Shown in pieces: positions 52,431 to 60,087 of a DNA stretch of 64,000 nucleotides. The position numbers were made by a program, and so were the translations under genes. How positions within the stretch are numbered: position 1 is the first letter of the stretch; the number at the start of each line of letters is the position of its first letter. Source of the stretch: Amycolatopsis nalaikhensis (GTDB lineage: Bacteria; Actinomycetota; Actinomycetes; Mycobacteriales; Pseudonocardiaceae); NCBI RefSeq assembly GCF_030264295.1, contig NZ_CP127173.1, forward strand, positions 8,749,501 to 8,813,500, read 5' to 3'. The notes beneath the pieces were generated by a model. That model saw only the letters and a program-made list of their open reading frames with translations, was not told the origin of the DNA and did no database searches.

Positions 52431-53621
52431 TCACCTTACGGCCGCCCGGTCGCGCGACCGCAGGAGGACCAGCGCCCCGGCCGGGAACAGCAGCACCGAC
52501 AGCAACCCGGCGCACACGAGCGCCGCCGCGGTCACCGGCGTCATCAGTCCGGTGAAGACACCGATCTGCGTGGCGGTGACGAGGAACGGCAACGACGTCG
52601 CCTGCAGCAGGCCGGCCGCGACCGCCCGCCGGGCCCCGAACTCCCGGGTGAACAGCAGGGCCGGGATGCCGCGCGCGAGCAGCAGGGCCGCCAGGAACAG
52701 CGGGACGCGGGCGAGCGCGCCCGCGTCGGCGAGCAGCCCGGACAGGTCGAGCCGCAGCCCGCTGGTGACGAAGAAGACCGGCACCAGGAAGCCGTAGCCG
52801 ATGGCGTCGAGCTTGACGCGGAACCGCGGGTGGGACGCGGAGTCGCGGTCGAGCAGGCCGACGACGGCGCCCGCGAGGAACGCGCCGAGGATGCTCTCCA
52901 GCCCGAACGCCTCGGCCAGGGCGACGAACGCGACCAGCAGCACCACGGCCGCGCGGACGCGGATCTCGGCCGTGGTGTCCTGCAGCCGGGTGAGCGTGGT
53001 ACCGAGCCGCCGCGACCGGCCGGCGGCCGCGACGACGAGCGCGGTCACGACGACCAGCCCGGCGAACGCGGCCAGCAGCACCAGCCGGGCGCCGGTGCTG
53101 CCGCCGGAAGCCGAGAACAGCAGCGAAACCAGCAGCACGGCGGCGAAGTCGGCGACCGAGGCGGCGGCGATGACCGCCTGCCCGAGCCCGCCTTCGGCCT
53201 GGCCGGCGTCCTTGAGGACCGGCACGACCAAGCCGAGCGACGTCGCCGAGAGCGCCACGGCCACCAGCAGCGGGCTGTGCAGCCACCCGGCCGCCGCGAA
53301 CCCCGCGCCGGCGGCGAGCCCGAGCACCAGCGTCAGGACGTATCCCAGCAACGCCACCCGCAACGCCCGCCCGCGCAGCCGGTGGACGTCGATCTCCAGC
53401 CCGGCCAGGAACAGCAGGAACGCCAGCCCCAGCAGGGCGACGACCTGCACCGGCAGGTCCGGTTCGATCCAGCCGAGCCCGGACGGCCCGAGCGCGATCC
53501 CGGCGACGATCTCGAGCACGACGGCGGGGATCCTCAGCCGGGGCGCGAGCCCGAGCAGCAGCGGCGCGGCCAGCGCGATCGCCGCCACCGCGAACAGGTT
53601 GACGAACCCGACGTCCGGCAT
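52431..53621 (-). CDS. CPA2 (Kef-type) cation:proton antiporter
   Basis: A 396-aa membrane protein with about 12 helices: PAVVLEIVAGIALGPSGLGW, LLGLAFLLFLAGLEIDVHRL, ATSLGLVVPVLKDAG, then GAFLAGAVVGLLDRDS and GYGFLVPVFFVTSGLRLDL. These match the Na+/K+:H+ exchanger membrane domain. No TrkA-N regulatory domain is attached, unlike KefB/KefC. It starts 3 bp after a flavodoxin-like oxidoreductase gene, an order reminiscent of the KefF-KefC pair. Confidence 0.92.
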   Translation of the reverse strand: MPDVGFVNLFAVAAIALAAPLLLGLAPRLRIPAVVLEIVAGIALGPSGLGWIEPDLPVQVVALLGLAFLLFLAGLEIDVHRLRGRALRVALLGYVLTLVLGLAAGAGFAAAGWLHSPLLVAVALSATSLGLVVPVLKDAGQAEGGLGQAVIAAASVADFAAVLLVSLLFSASGGSTGARLVLLAAFAGLVVVTALVVAAAGRSRRLGTTLTRLQDTTAEIRVRAAVVLLVAFVALAEAFGLESILGAFLAGAVVGLLDRDSASHPRFRVKLDAIGYGFLVPVFFVTSGLRLDLSGLLADAGALARVPLFLAALLLARGIPALLFTREFGARRAVAAGLLQATSLPFLVTATQIGVFTGLMTPVTAAALVCAGLLSVLLFPAGALVLLRSRDRAAVR

Positions 53622-53624
53622 GGC

Positions 53625-54329
53625 TCAGCGGTATTCGGGGTTGGCGAAGTCGAAGCGGCAGCCCGCGTCCCACTCGGCGCGCTGGTTGCCGTGCACCGGG
53701 ATGCCACCCGCGTCCTTCAGCATCCGGGCCAGGTGCAGCAGGTTCCACGTCATGAACGTGGTGTTGCGGTTGGTGAAGTCGTTCTCCGGGCCGCCCGAGC
53801 CGGGGTCCAGATAGGACGGTCCGGGCCCGGCTTCGCCGATCCAGCCCGCGTCCGCCTGCGGCGGGATGGTGTAGCCGAGGTGCTGGAGGCTGTAGAGCAC
53901 GTTCATCGCGCAGTGCTTGACGCCGTCCTCGTTGCCGGTGATCAGGCAGCCCCCGACACGGCCGTAGTAGGCGTACTGCCCGGCGTCGTTGAGCAGGTGC
54001 GAGCAGGCGTAGAGCCGTTCGATGACCAGCTTGGTGACGGAACTGTTGTCCCCCAGCCAGATCGGGCCCGCGAGCACCAGGATGTCGGCGGCCAGCACCT
54101 TTTCGTGGATCGCGGGCCACTCGTCGCTCGCCCAGCCGTGCTCGGTCATGTCCGGCCAGACGCCGGTGGCGATGTCGTGGTCGATCGCGCGCAGCACCTC
54201 GACCTCGACACCGTTCTTCTCCATGATCCGGCGGCTGATCTCGATCAGGCCCTCGGTGTTGCTGCGCTCGGGCGAGCGCTTCAGCGTGCAGTTGACGAAC
54301 AGGGCACGCAGGTCGTCGTAGTCCGGCAT
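53625..54329 (-). CDS. Flavodoxin-like NAD(P)H-dependent oxidoreductase
   Basis: A 234-aa protein: RALFVNCTLKRSPERSNTEGLIEISRRIM is the phosphate-binding strand-loop-helix of the flavodoxin fold, then LVLAGPIWLGDNSSVTKLVIERLYA and GGCLITGNEDGVKHCAMNVLYSLQHLGYTIPPQAD. This is the NADPH-dependent FMN reductase/WrbA-like group. It is 10 bp after the Rieske-ThDP gene and 3 bp before the antiporter, so all three are one operon. Possible roles are quinone reduction or, like KefF, activation of the antiporter. Confidence 0.9.
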   Translation of the reverse strand: MPDYDDLRALFVNCTLKRSPERSNTEGLIEISRRIMEKNGVEVEVLRAIDHDIATGVWPDMTEHGWASDEWPAIHEKVLAADILVLAGPIWLGDNSSVTKLVIERLYACSHLLNDAGQYAYYGRVGGCLITGNEDGVKHCAMNVLYSLQHLGYTIPPQADAGWIGEAGPGPSYLDPGSGGPENDFTNRNTTFMTWNLLHLARMLKDAGGIPVHGNQRAEWDAGCRFDFANPEYR

Positions 54330-54339
54330 GAGAGTCCCT

Positions 54340-56265
54340 TCAGAGGAGTTCGGCGTCCTGTTCGACGCACAGCAGGGCGGGCCCTTCGGCGGTGAAGAGC
54401 GCGATCATGGCTTCGTCCAGCTCGTCGCGGCCGGTGACGGCGATCCCGGTGGCACCGCACAGCTGCGCGTAGGCGGCCCAGTCCGGGTTGACCAGGGACG
54501 TCTGCCAGACCGGGTAGTCGGCGGCGAGCTGCTCCTTGCCGATCTTGCCGAGCGAGTTGTTGTCGAGCAGCACGTGCTTCACCGGGATGTCGTACTTGAC
54601 GGCGGTGGTCAGCTCGGTGGCGTACTGGCCGAACCCGCCGTCGCCGGTGACGGCCACGACCGGGCGGTCCGGGGCCGCCGCCCACGCGCCGAGCGCGGCC
54701 GGGTAGCCGAACCCGATCGAGCCGAGGTAGCCCGACATCAGCACCGGCTGGCCCTTCGACTCCAGGTAGCGGCCCAGCGAGTAGGCGTGGTTGCCGACGT
54801 CGACGGTCACCACGGCGTCCTCGGGCAGGTGCCGCGACAGCGCGTCGAACACGGCGGCGGCCGAGACACCGCGGCCGCGGTCGTCCGCGACGCGCCGGGC
54901 CTTCTCGGCTCGCCAGATCGCCCAGCGGGCGGCGACGTCGGGGCGCTGGTCCTCGGCCTTCGTCTCCCCCAGTTCCGCCGCGAGCGCGTCGAGGGCGAGC
55001 CGCGCGTCGCCGAGCAGCGAAGTCGTGACCGCGTCGAACCGGCCGATCGCACCCGGGTCGTCGTCGAGCTGCAGGATCGGCTTGTACGCGGCGATCCCGG
55101 TGTGGTTGCTGAACGACGCGCCCACGGCGATGAGCAGGTCGGCTTCGTTCATCAGCCAGCTGGCCACCGGCGTCCCACTGCGGCCGAGCACGCCCGCGCC
55201 GAGCGGGTGGGTGTCCGGCACCAGGCCCTTGGCCTTGAAGGTGGTGAGCACCGGGGCGCCCAGCCGCTCGGCCAGCGCCGTGACCTCGGCGGCCGCGCCG
55301 CGGGCCCCGTGGCCGACGACGAACACCGGGCGCCGGGCGTCGCGCACGAGCGCGGCCGCGGTCGTCACGGCGGCGGCGTCCGGCCGCCCGGCCCGGCCCG
55401 CGCGCCGTCCGTCCGGTGTGGACGGTGCCGCGTCGCTCGGCTGGACCTGGACCTCGTCGGGCAGCACCAGGTGCGCCACGCCCCGCCGGTCGAGGGCGTG
55501 CTTGACCGCCAGCGCGGCCAGCTCGGCGTGGTCGCTGCCACTGTGGACGGTCGTGGTGGACACGGCGACGTCGCGGAAGACCGCCGAGAGGTCGACGTCC
55601 TGGAAGGCGCCGCGGCCGAGCACCTTCGAGGGCACCTGCCCGGAGATCGCGAGGACCGGCGCCCGGTCGAGCTTGGCGTCGTAGAGCCCGGTGAGCAGGT
55701 TCGTCGAGCCCGGCCCGGCGATCGCGAAGCAGGCCGCGGGCCGTCCGGTGAGCTTGCCGTACGCGCTCGCGGCGAACGCGGCCGCGCCTTCGTGCCGGAT
55801 CCCGAGGTAGGTCAGCTCGCCGCGGGTCTCCGCGCGGCGCATGGCCTCGGCGAACCCGAGGTTGGAGTGCCCGACCATGCCGAACACGTGCCGCACGCCC
55901 CACGCGACGAGCGTCTCGACCAGGACGTCGGCCACGGTCCGCACGGCTGGTGCCGGGTCCGGCAGCCGGACGAACACGCCGTCTTCGCGTTCCTCGACCG
56001 GGTAGGTGGTGACGGCGTCGCCGAAGCCCTCGGGCGGCTGTCCGGTCACCGGGTCGTAGTCGTAGCCGTGCCAGGGGCAGCGCAGCCAGCCCTTCTCGAT
56101 CGAGCCCTCGCCGAGCGGGCCGCCCTGGTGCGGGCAGTGGTTTTCCAACGCGCCGAGGCGCGCGCCGCACCGCGACAACGCCACGCTCCGGCCGTCCACG
56201 GTGACGCTGCGGACCCGCCCGTCCGCGGGTACGTCCGCCGGGTCGACCCGGTGCCAGTCCGCCAT
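54340..56265 (-). CDS. Rieske ferredoxin - ThDP-dependent enzyme fusion
   Basis: A 641-aa protein. Residues 1-105 are a Rieske domain with ligands Cys44-His46 (NHCPHQGG) and Cys63-His66 (RCPWHG). Residues 108-641 are a pyruvate-oxidase/acetolactate-synthase-type ThDP enzyme: GMVGHSNLGF, catalytic Glu159 in GIRHEGAAAFAASAYG, and the ThDP/Mg motif GDGGFGQ (541-547) to NN (569-570). The FAD-like middle domain is present but degenerate. ThDP enzymes of this type decarboxylate 2-oxoacids; the fused Fe-S domain suggests one-electron transfer from the reaction to a redox partner. It heads an operon with a flavodoxin-like oxidoreductase and a Kef-type antiporter. Confidence 0.93.
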   Translation of the reverse strand: MADWHRVDPADVPADGRVRSVTVDGRSVALSRCGARLGALENHCPHQGGPLGEGSIEKGWLRCPWHGYDYDPVTGQPPEGFGDAVTTYPVEEREDGVFVRLPDPAPAVRTVADVLVETLVAWGVRHVFGMVGHSNLGFAEAMRRAETRGELTYLGIRHEGAAAFAASAYGKLTGRPAACFAIAGPGSTNLLTGLYDAKLDRAPVLAISGQVPSKVLGRGAFQDVDLSAVFRDVAVSTTTVHSGSDHAELAALAVKHALDRRGVAHLVLPDEVQVQPSDAAPSTPDGRRAGRAGRPDAAAVTTAAALVRDARRPVFVVGHGARGAAAEVTALAERLGAPVLTTFKAKGLVPDTHPLGAGVLGRSGTPVASWLMNEADLLIAVGASFSNHTGIAAYKPILQLDDDPGAIGRFDAVTTSLLGDARLALDALAAELGETKAEDQRPDVAARWAIWRAEKARRVADDRGRGVSAAAVFDALSRHLPEDAVVTVDVGNHAYSLGRYLESKGQPVLMSGYLGSIGFGYPAALGAWAAAPDRPVVAVTGDGGFGQYATELTTAVKYDIPVKHVLLDNNSLGKIGKEQLAADYPVWQTSLVNPDWAAYAQLCGATGIAVTGRDELDEAMIALFTAEGPALLCVEQDAELL

Positions 56266-56348
56266 GTAACGCCTCCAGGGTTCCGGGACACTGCGGTGAG
56301 GCAGGCTCAGTGCCCGGAACCCGTCCGGGCGTTACACGAGGAGTTCGG

Positions 56349-56951
56349 ATGGACTGGAACCCGACCAGGCGTGCGCTGCACGGCGTCGCCGAGCTGCTGC
56401 TCGCCGGGCCGCAGCACCGCGAGACCGGGCGCATCGACCTTCGCGTGGTCGAGGGCGGTTTCGCGACGGTGGCCGGGCGCGAGCTGCGCGTCGAAGGTGA
56501 CGAACTCCTTACGGGCACGGCCCGGGTGCCGTTGTCCGGCCGCACCTACACCGAGGTGGCGGCCGAAGCGGGGATCGAGGCGGGCGAGCCCGCGGGCGTC
56601 TACTCCGGCGGTCCCGGGGTCCGGCCGGAGGAGACGATCACCTTCGACGCCGACGTGCTCAAGGCCCTGCTGCAGGGCTTCGCCGACGGCGACCGGGCAC
56701 TGCGCGAGTTCGCCCCGGATCTCACGCCGGTGCTGTGGCCCGAGCACTTCGACGTCGCGATCGCCCTCGACGAGGTGAACTACGGCGTCTCCCCCGGCGA
56801 CGGCTACCTCGACGAGCCGTACGCGTACGTCGGCCCGTTCGAACCGCGCGAAGGTGAGTTCTGGACCGCGCCGTTCGGCGCCGCCCGCCCGCTGCGCGAA
56901 CTGGACGGCGCCATCACGGCGTTCTTCCGCGAGGGCCGGGACCGGCTCTAG
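56349..56951 (+). CDS. Conserved hypothetical protein (200 aa)
   Basis: Starts MDWNPTRRALHGVAELLLAG after GAGGAG. It has two parts: a beta-rich first half (GRIDLRVVEGGFATVAGRELRVEGDELL) and an acidic second half with PEHFDVAIALDEVNYGVSPGDGYLDEPYAYVGPFEPREGEFWTAPFGA. No signal peptide or membrane helix, and no catalytic motif I recognise. Its end overlaps the convergent neighbour by 4 bp. It is divergent from the Rieske-ThDP operon (83 bp between starts). Confidence 0.8.
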   Translation: MDWNPTRRALHGVAELLLAGPQHRETGRIDLRVVEGGFATVAGRELRVEGDELLTGTARVPLSGRTYTEVAAEAGIEAGEPAGVYSGGPGVRPEETITFDADVLKALLQGFADGDRALREFAPDLTPVLWPEHFDVAIALDEVNYGVSPGDGYLDEPYAYVGPFEPREGEFWTAPFGAARPLRELDGAITAFFREGRDRL

Positions 56952-57559
56952 GGCTTGCCGTCCCAGTGCACGACGTCGGGGAACTCGAGGAACTTGCGCA
57001 GGTGCCGCTCCTCGGCCCGGCCGTGCAGCGGGAACCGGAAGGTCGAGCCGTCCGGCCAGGTCAGCATGCTCTTGCGGAAGCTCAACGCCGGAGCCTCCGG
57101 CTTGCGTGCCTCCCACAGGATCCGCGGCGGCGGTGCGTCGGCCGGGTCGGCGTACGTCGGCCCGGTCTCGACCACCGCGACGCCCGACGGGGAGCACGCC
57201 AGCCACGGCCCGCTCGCCCCGCGCAGCCGGTCCACCAGGGCCAGGGCCTGCGCGTCCGCCGGGCCGGACACGCGGATCTCGCGCTGGAACGGGTGGCCCG
57301 TCTTGCCGCCCCCGCCCGACCCGTTCGCCAGGTAGAGCACGTACAGCACCGCGCCGCCTAGGCCGCGCAGGATGTTCCAGAAGAACCGGCGGACCAGCCG
57401 CCTGCCCTTGACCGTGCCGTCCAGGCGACGGCCCGGGACCGCGAAGCCCAGGTCCGTGTCGCCGAGGCGCAGCACGATGACCGGCTCGTGCCACCGCGCG
57501 CGCACCAGCTCCTCGACCCGCTCCCGGAACCCGGGCCGGACCAGGGCCTCGTCGCGCAC
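56948..57559 (-). CDS. Hypothetical protein at the end of the secretion-associated operon
   Basis: About 203 aa from a GTG at 57559 (VRDEALVRPGFRERVEELVRARW); the exact start is uncertain. It contains one hydrophobic stretch (FFWNILRGLGGAVLYVLYLANG), a Gly-rich loop and PSGVAVVETGP... LTWPDGSTFRFPLHGRAEERHLRKFLEFPDVVHW. I recognise no family. It follows the 375-aa gene by 8 bp and is the last gene of that operon. Confidence 0.72.
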   Translation of the reverse strand: MRDEALVRPGFRERVEELVRARWHEPVIVLRLGDTDLGFAVPGRRLDGTVKGRRLVRRFFWNILRGLGGAVLYVLYLANGSGGGGKTGHPFQREIRVSGPADAQALALVDRLRGASGPWLACSPSGVAVVETGPTYADPADAPPPRILWEARKPEAPALSFRKSMLTWPDGSTFRFPLHGRAEERHLRKFLEFPDVVHWDGKP

Positions 57560-57567
57560 GCGCTCGA

Positions 57568-58695
57568 TCAGATGTCCAGGTTCTCCCGCGTCTCCGCCGC
57601 GCTCCGGTCCCCGCCGATCTCGCTCTTGTCGAACCACGGTTCGTCCCCCTCGGGCGTGACGGCTTCCTTGCCTTCCTTGAAGGCACCCTTCCCCGCGCCG
57701 ATCCCGGCCTTGACGCCCGCGCCGGCCAGCAGGGGCTTGACGCCGGCCGAGGTGCCGAACATCGTGGTGAGCAGCCGGTTGCTCGGCTGGAAGCCCTCGG
57801 CCGCCGCGCCGAACCCGAACTTGGTCTCGCCCGGCATCACGCCGACCCGCAGCTTGCGGGCGAACGTCTCCAGCTTGCCGGAGTACTTGACCAGGAACTC
57901 CATGAACTTGTCGAGCAGCTTGCCGAACTTGCCCAGGTAGCGGGTGACCTTCTGCAGCACGCTGGCCGCCTTGGCGATCGACGCGGTCATCGCGGCCGCG
58001 ACCGAGCCGCCGAAGCTGATCACCGAGGCCGCCAGCGCGGGCAGCCAGAGCGTGATCAGCCAGGAGACGAGCTCGGTGATGATCCCCTTGATCAGCTCCT
58101 CGATGACCACCATGACCATCGACCACATCTGCAGCACCTCGGCCACCGAACCGGCGGCCGAGCCGATGCCCCGGATGCCGGCGGAGAAGTCGCCGAGCGC
58201 TTCCTTCGCGGCGTTGCCCGCCTCGTCGACCCACTCGGCCAGCGCGGTGTCGCCGGTCCGCTCGAAGTCGTCGGCGAGCGCGACGAAGCCCTGGGCGATC
58301 GTCACGAAGTTCTCGGAGGCGTGCCCGATGGCCGGGCCGTCGCCGGTGACCTGGTGCAGGGCGTCCTGCAGCGGCTGGACCAGCTCGAGCAGCATGTTGA
58401 GCCCGTGGCTGACCAGCCACCCGATCGGGTCCATCGCGAAGGTGACCATGTCGCCGGCCGCGGCGCCGACGAACGCCGCGCCGTCGCCGACCAGCGCGGC
58501 CCCCGCGGACGCCAGCTCGGCCGGGCCGTCCGCCTCGGCGGCCTGCCGGGCGTGCTCGCCGATCTTCTTGCCCGCCTTGTATGCCGTGCCGGCCACCGGC
58601 ACGTAACCCGCGGCGCGGTCGAGGTTCGCGCCCATGCTCTCGTCGTAGCCCTCGACGTTGAGCGCGTCGGCGATGCTCTTCTTCGGCTCGGTCAT
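57568..58695 (-). CDS. Helical, type VII secretion-associated-like protein (375 aa)
   Basis: Almost entirely alpha-helical, without a signal peptide. N-terminal ADALNVEGYDESMGANLDRAAGYVPVAGTAYKAGKKIGEHARQA is followed by long Ala/Gly-rich helices, several hydrophobic (MVMVVIEELIKGIITELVSWLITLWLPALAASVI), and a charged tail ending SAAETRENLDI. The pattern resembles large substrates or chaperone-bound proteins encoded next to EspC/WXG100-type genes. Its start overlaps the stop of the 111-aa EspC-like gene. The function is unknown. Confidence 0.78.
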   Translation of the reverse strand: MTEPKKSIADALNVEGYDESMGANLDRAAGYVPVAGTAYKAGKKIGEHARQAAEADGPAELASAGAALVGDGAAFVGAAAGDMVTFAMDPIGWLVSHGLNMLLELVQPLQDALHQVTGDGPAIGHASENFVTIAQGFVALADDFERTGDTALAEWVDEAGNAAKEALGDFSAGIRGIGSAAGSVAEVLQMWSMVMVVIEELIKGIITELVSWLITLWLPALAASVISFGGSVAAAMTASIAKAASVLQKVTRYLGKFGKLLDKFMEFLVKYSGKLETFARKLRVGVMPGETKFGFGAAAEGFQPSNRLLTTMFGTSAGVKPLLAGAGVKAGIGAGKGAFKEGKEAVTPEGDEPWFDKSEIGGDRSAAETRENLDI

Positions 58696-59027
58696 TCGCC
58701 CTTCCCCACCGCGTCGATTTCCGCCTCGTACTTGCCGAAGGTGACCTTCCCGGCGTCTTCCATGCCCTGGTACATCTCCGCGGCCTTGGTGAGCTTCGTG
58801 GTGAAGCCGTCGACGCCGTCCTTGAGGTCGGTCAGCAGCGAACGCAGCTCGGCCAGGCGCTCGGTGTACCCCTCCTTGGCGAAGAGCCCGATCAGCCCCC
58901 AGGCCTCGTTCGTCACGTCGGCGGTGTCGATCTTGGCGCCGAACTTGTCCGCCTCCTGCTCGTAGAACGGCAGCTGCTTGGCGTAGGCGGAGATCGCGCC
59001 GATGTTCGTCTGAATTCCGTCTGGCAT
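58692..59027 (-). CDS. EspC/WXG100-like small helical protein
   Basis: A 111-aa protein: IQTNIGAISAYAKQLPFYEQEADKFGAKIDTADVTNEAWGLIGLFAKEGYTERLAELRSLLTDLKDGV. It forms a helical hairpin with TNEAWGLIG at the turn, like the DUF2580/EspC group whose turn has a W-x-G-like motif. Such proteins are exported by or assist type VII (ESX) systems. No ESX ATPase or membrane core gene is seen in the window, so the export machinery must be elsewhere. Confidence 0.82.
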   Translation of the reverse strand: MPDGIQTNIGAISAYAKQLPFYEQEADKFGAKIDTADVTNEAWGLIGLFAKEGYTERLAELRSLLTDLKDGVDGFTTKLTKAAEMYQGMEDAGKVTFGKYEAEIDAVGKGE

Positions 59028-59038
59028 CGCGGGTTTCC

Positions 59039-59533
59039 CTAGGATCGGCGGAGGATGGGGCCCTGGTCGAAGTCGTCGTCGTCCCCGGGGGCGGGCCGGC
59101 GGACGGGCCGCGACGGCTGCCGCGGCTCCGGTTCCGACGCGGGCGGGGCCGCCGCGGTTCCGAACGCCTCGGTCTGGGCTTCGCGGACCTGGGCGGTGAG
59201 GTCGACGCCGAACGCGTCGCCGAAGGTGTCGTCGACGATGCCGGCCTGCTGCTGCACGGCCCCGGCCACCGCCCGGCGGATCGTGCTCATGATCGTCGCG
59301 GCCAGCTGGCCGGCCTCGACGCGCGTGGCGCCCGCGGTGAGCCGCAGGTCGGTGATCGTTCCCCCGGCACCCGCGGTCACCGTGACCGTGCCGTCCGGCG
59401 AGGTGACGGTGGTCGCGACCTGGGCGATCCGCTCCTGCATGTCGCCGACGCCGGCGAAGCGGGCTTCGGCCTGCCGCACCTTGCTGCGGAAGTTCTCGAA
59501 CTGGGCGATCAGCTCGTCCATCTGGGCGGACAT
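59039..59533 (-). CDS. YbaB/EbfC family protein with an acidic tail
   Basis: A 164-aa protein: MSAQMDELIAQFENFRSKVRQAEARF, then VTSPDGTVTVTAGAGGTITDLRLTAGATRVEAGQLAATIMSTIRRAVAGA, the YbaB fold found with many ESX-type loci. A Pro-rich linker leads to a C-terminal tail DDDDFDQGPILRRS. This tail resembles that of the 123-aa protein at the other end of the locus. It is the first gene of the minus-strand operon. The start follows GGGAGA. Confidence 0.88.
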   Translation of the reverse strand: MSAQMDELIAQFENFRSKVRQAEARFAGVGDMQERIAQVATTVTSPDGTVTVTAGAGGTITDLRLTAGATRVEAGQLAATIMSTIRRAVAGAVQQQAGIVDDTFGDAFGVDLTAQVREAQTEAFGTAAAPPASEPEPRQPSRPVRRPAPGDDDDFDQGPILRRS

Positions 59534-59634
59534 CGTGTCTCCCTTGTGCGATTGCGGTGGGCGGTGGCCCGCATCATGACAGATCCGTCCGTGCGCCGAT
59601 CCGGTTTCGGCAGATCCCGTGGCCGGGCGGCCGG

Positions 59635-59940
59635 TCACCCGTCGAGCAGCTCCACGGTGACGGTGCGGGTGTCCCCGATGCCGAAGCCTTCGGCGTCCCG
59701 GACCGCCCGCTTGACGGGCAGCACGTAGCCGCGCGAGCTGTCCGGGAAGATCGACGTGCGCCAGCCGGTCACGCCGATCCGGGCCCGGACGCGCACCGCG
59801 CCGAAGCCGCGCCGGGGCCCGGCCGCGGCGGCGCGTTCCCGGATCTCGTCGGAGGCGTCGGCGGGCAGGGTCACGAAGGTCCAGGTCTCGGTGCGCCGGG
59901 CGTCCCACTCCCACAGCTCGGCCTCGAACACGAAGTTCAC
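59635..59940 (-). CDS. DUF1905 family protein
   Basis: A 101-aa protein from a GTG (VNFVFEAELWEWDA). The motif order FVTLPADASDEIRERA, RRGFGAVRVRARIGVTGWRTSIFPDSSRGYVLPVKRAVRDAEGFGIGDTRTVTVELL is the complete DUF1905 domain, a small beta-barrel. The function is unknown. It sits between the two arms of the secretion-associated locus and is transcribed separately. Confidence 0.9.
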   Translation of the reverse strand: MNFVFEAELWEWDARRTETWTFVTLPADASDEIRERAAAAGPRRGFGAVRVRARIGVTGWRTSIFPDSSRGYVLPVKRAVRDAEGFGIGDTRTVTVELLDG

Positions 59941-60087
59941 GGGAAGCAGTGTCACACGCGCCACCGACAATTTCCGGACGTGGTGGTGGCGTGCTCCCAC
60001 GCGCGACGAGGTCGTCCGGTTTAGTGTGGGATTCCCGCGGATTCCGCCGTATGCTCCGGTCATTCCGACGCATTCGAGGGGTTCGCC

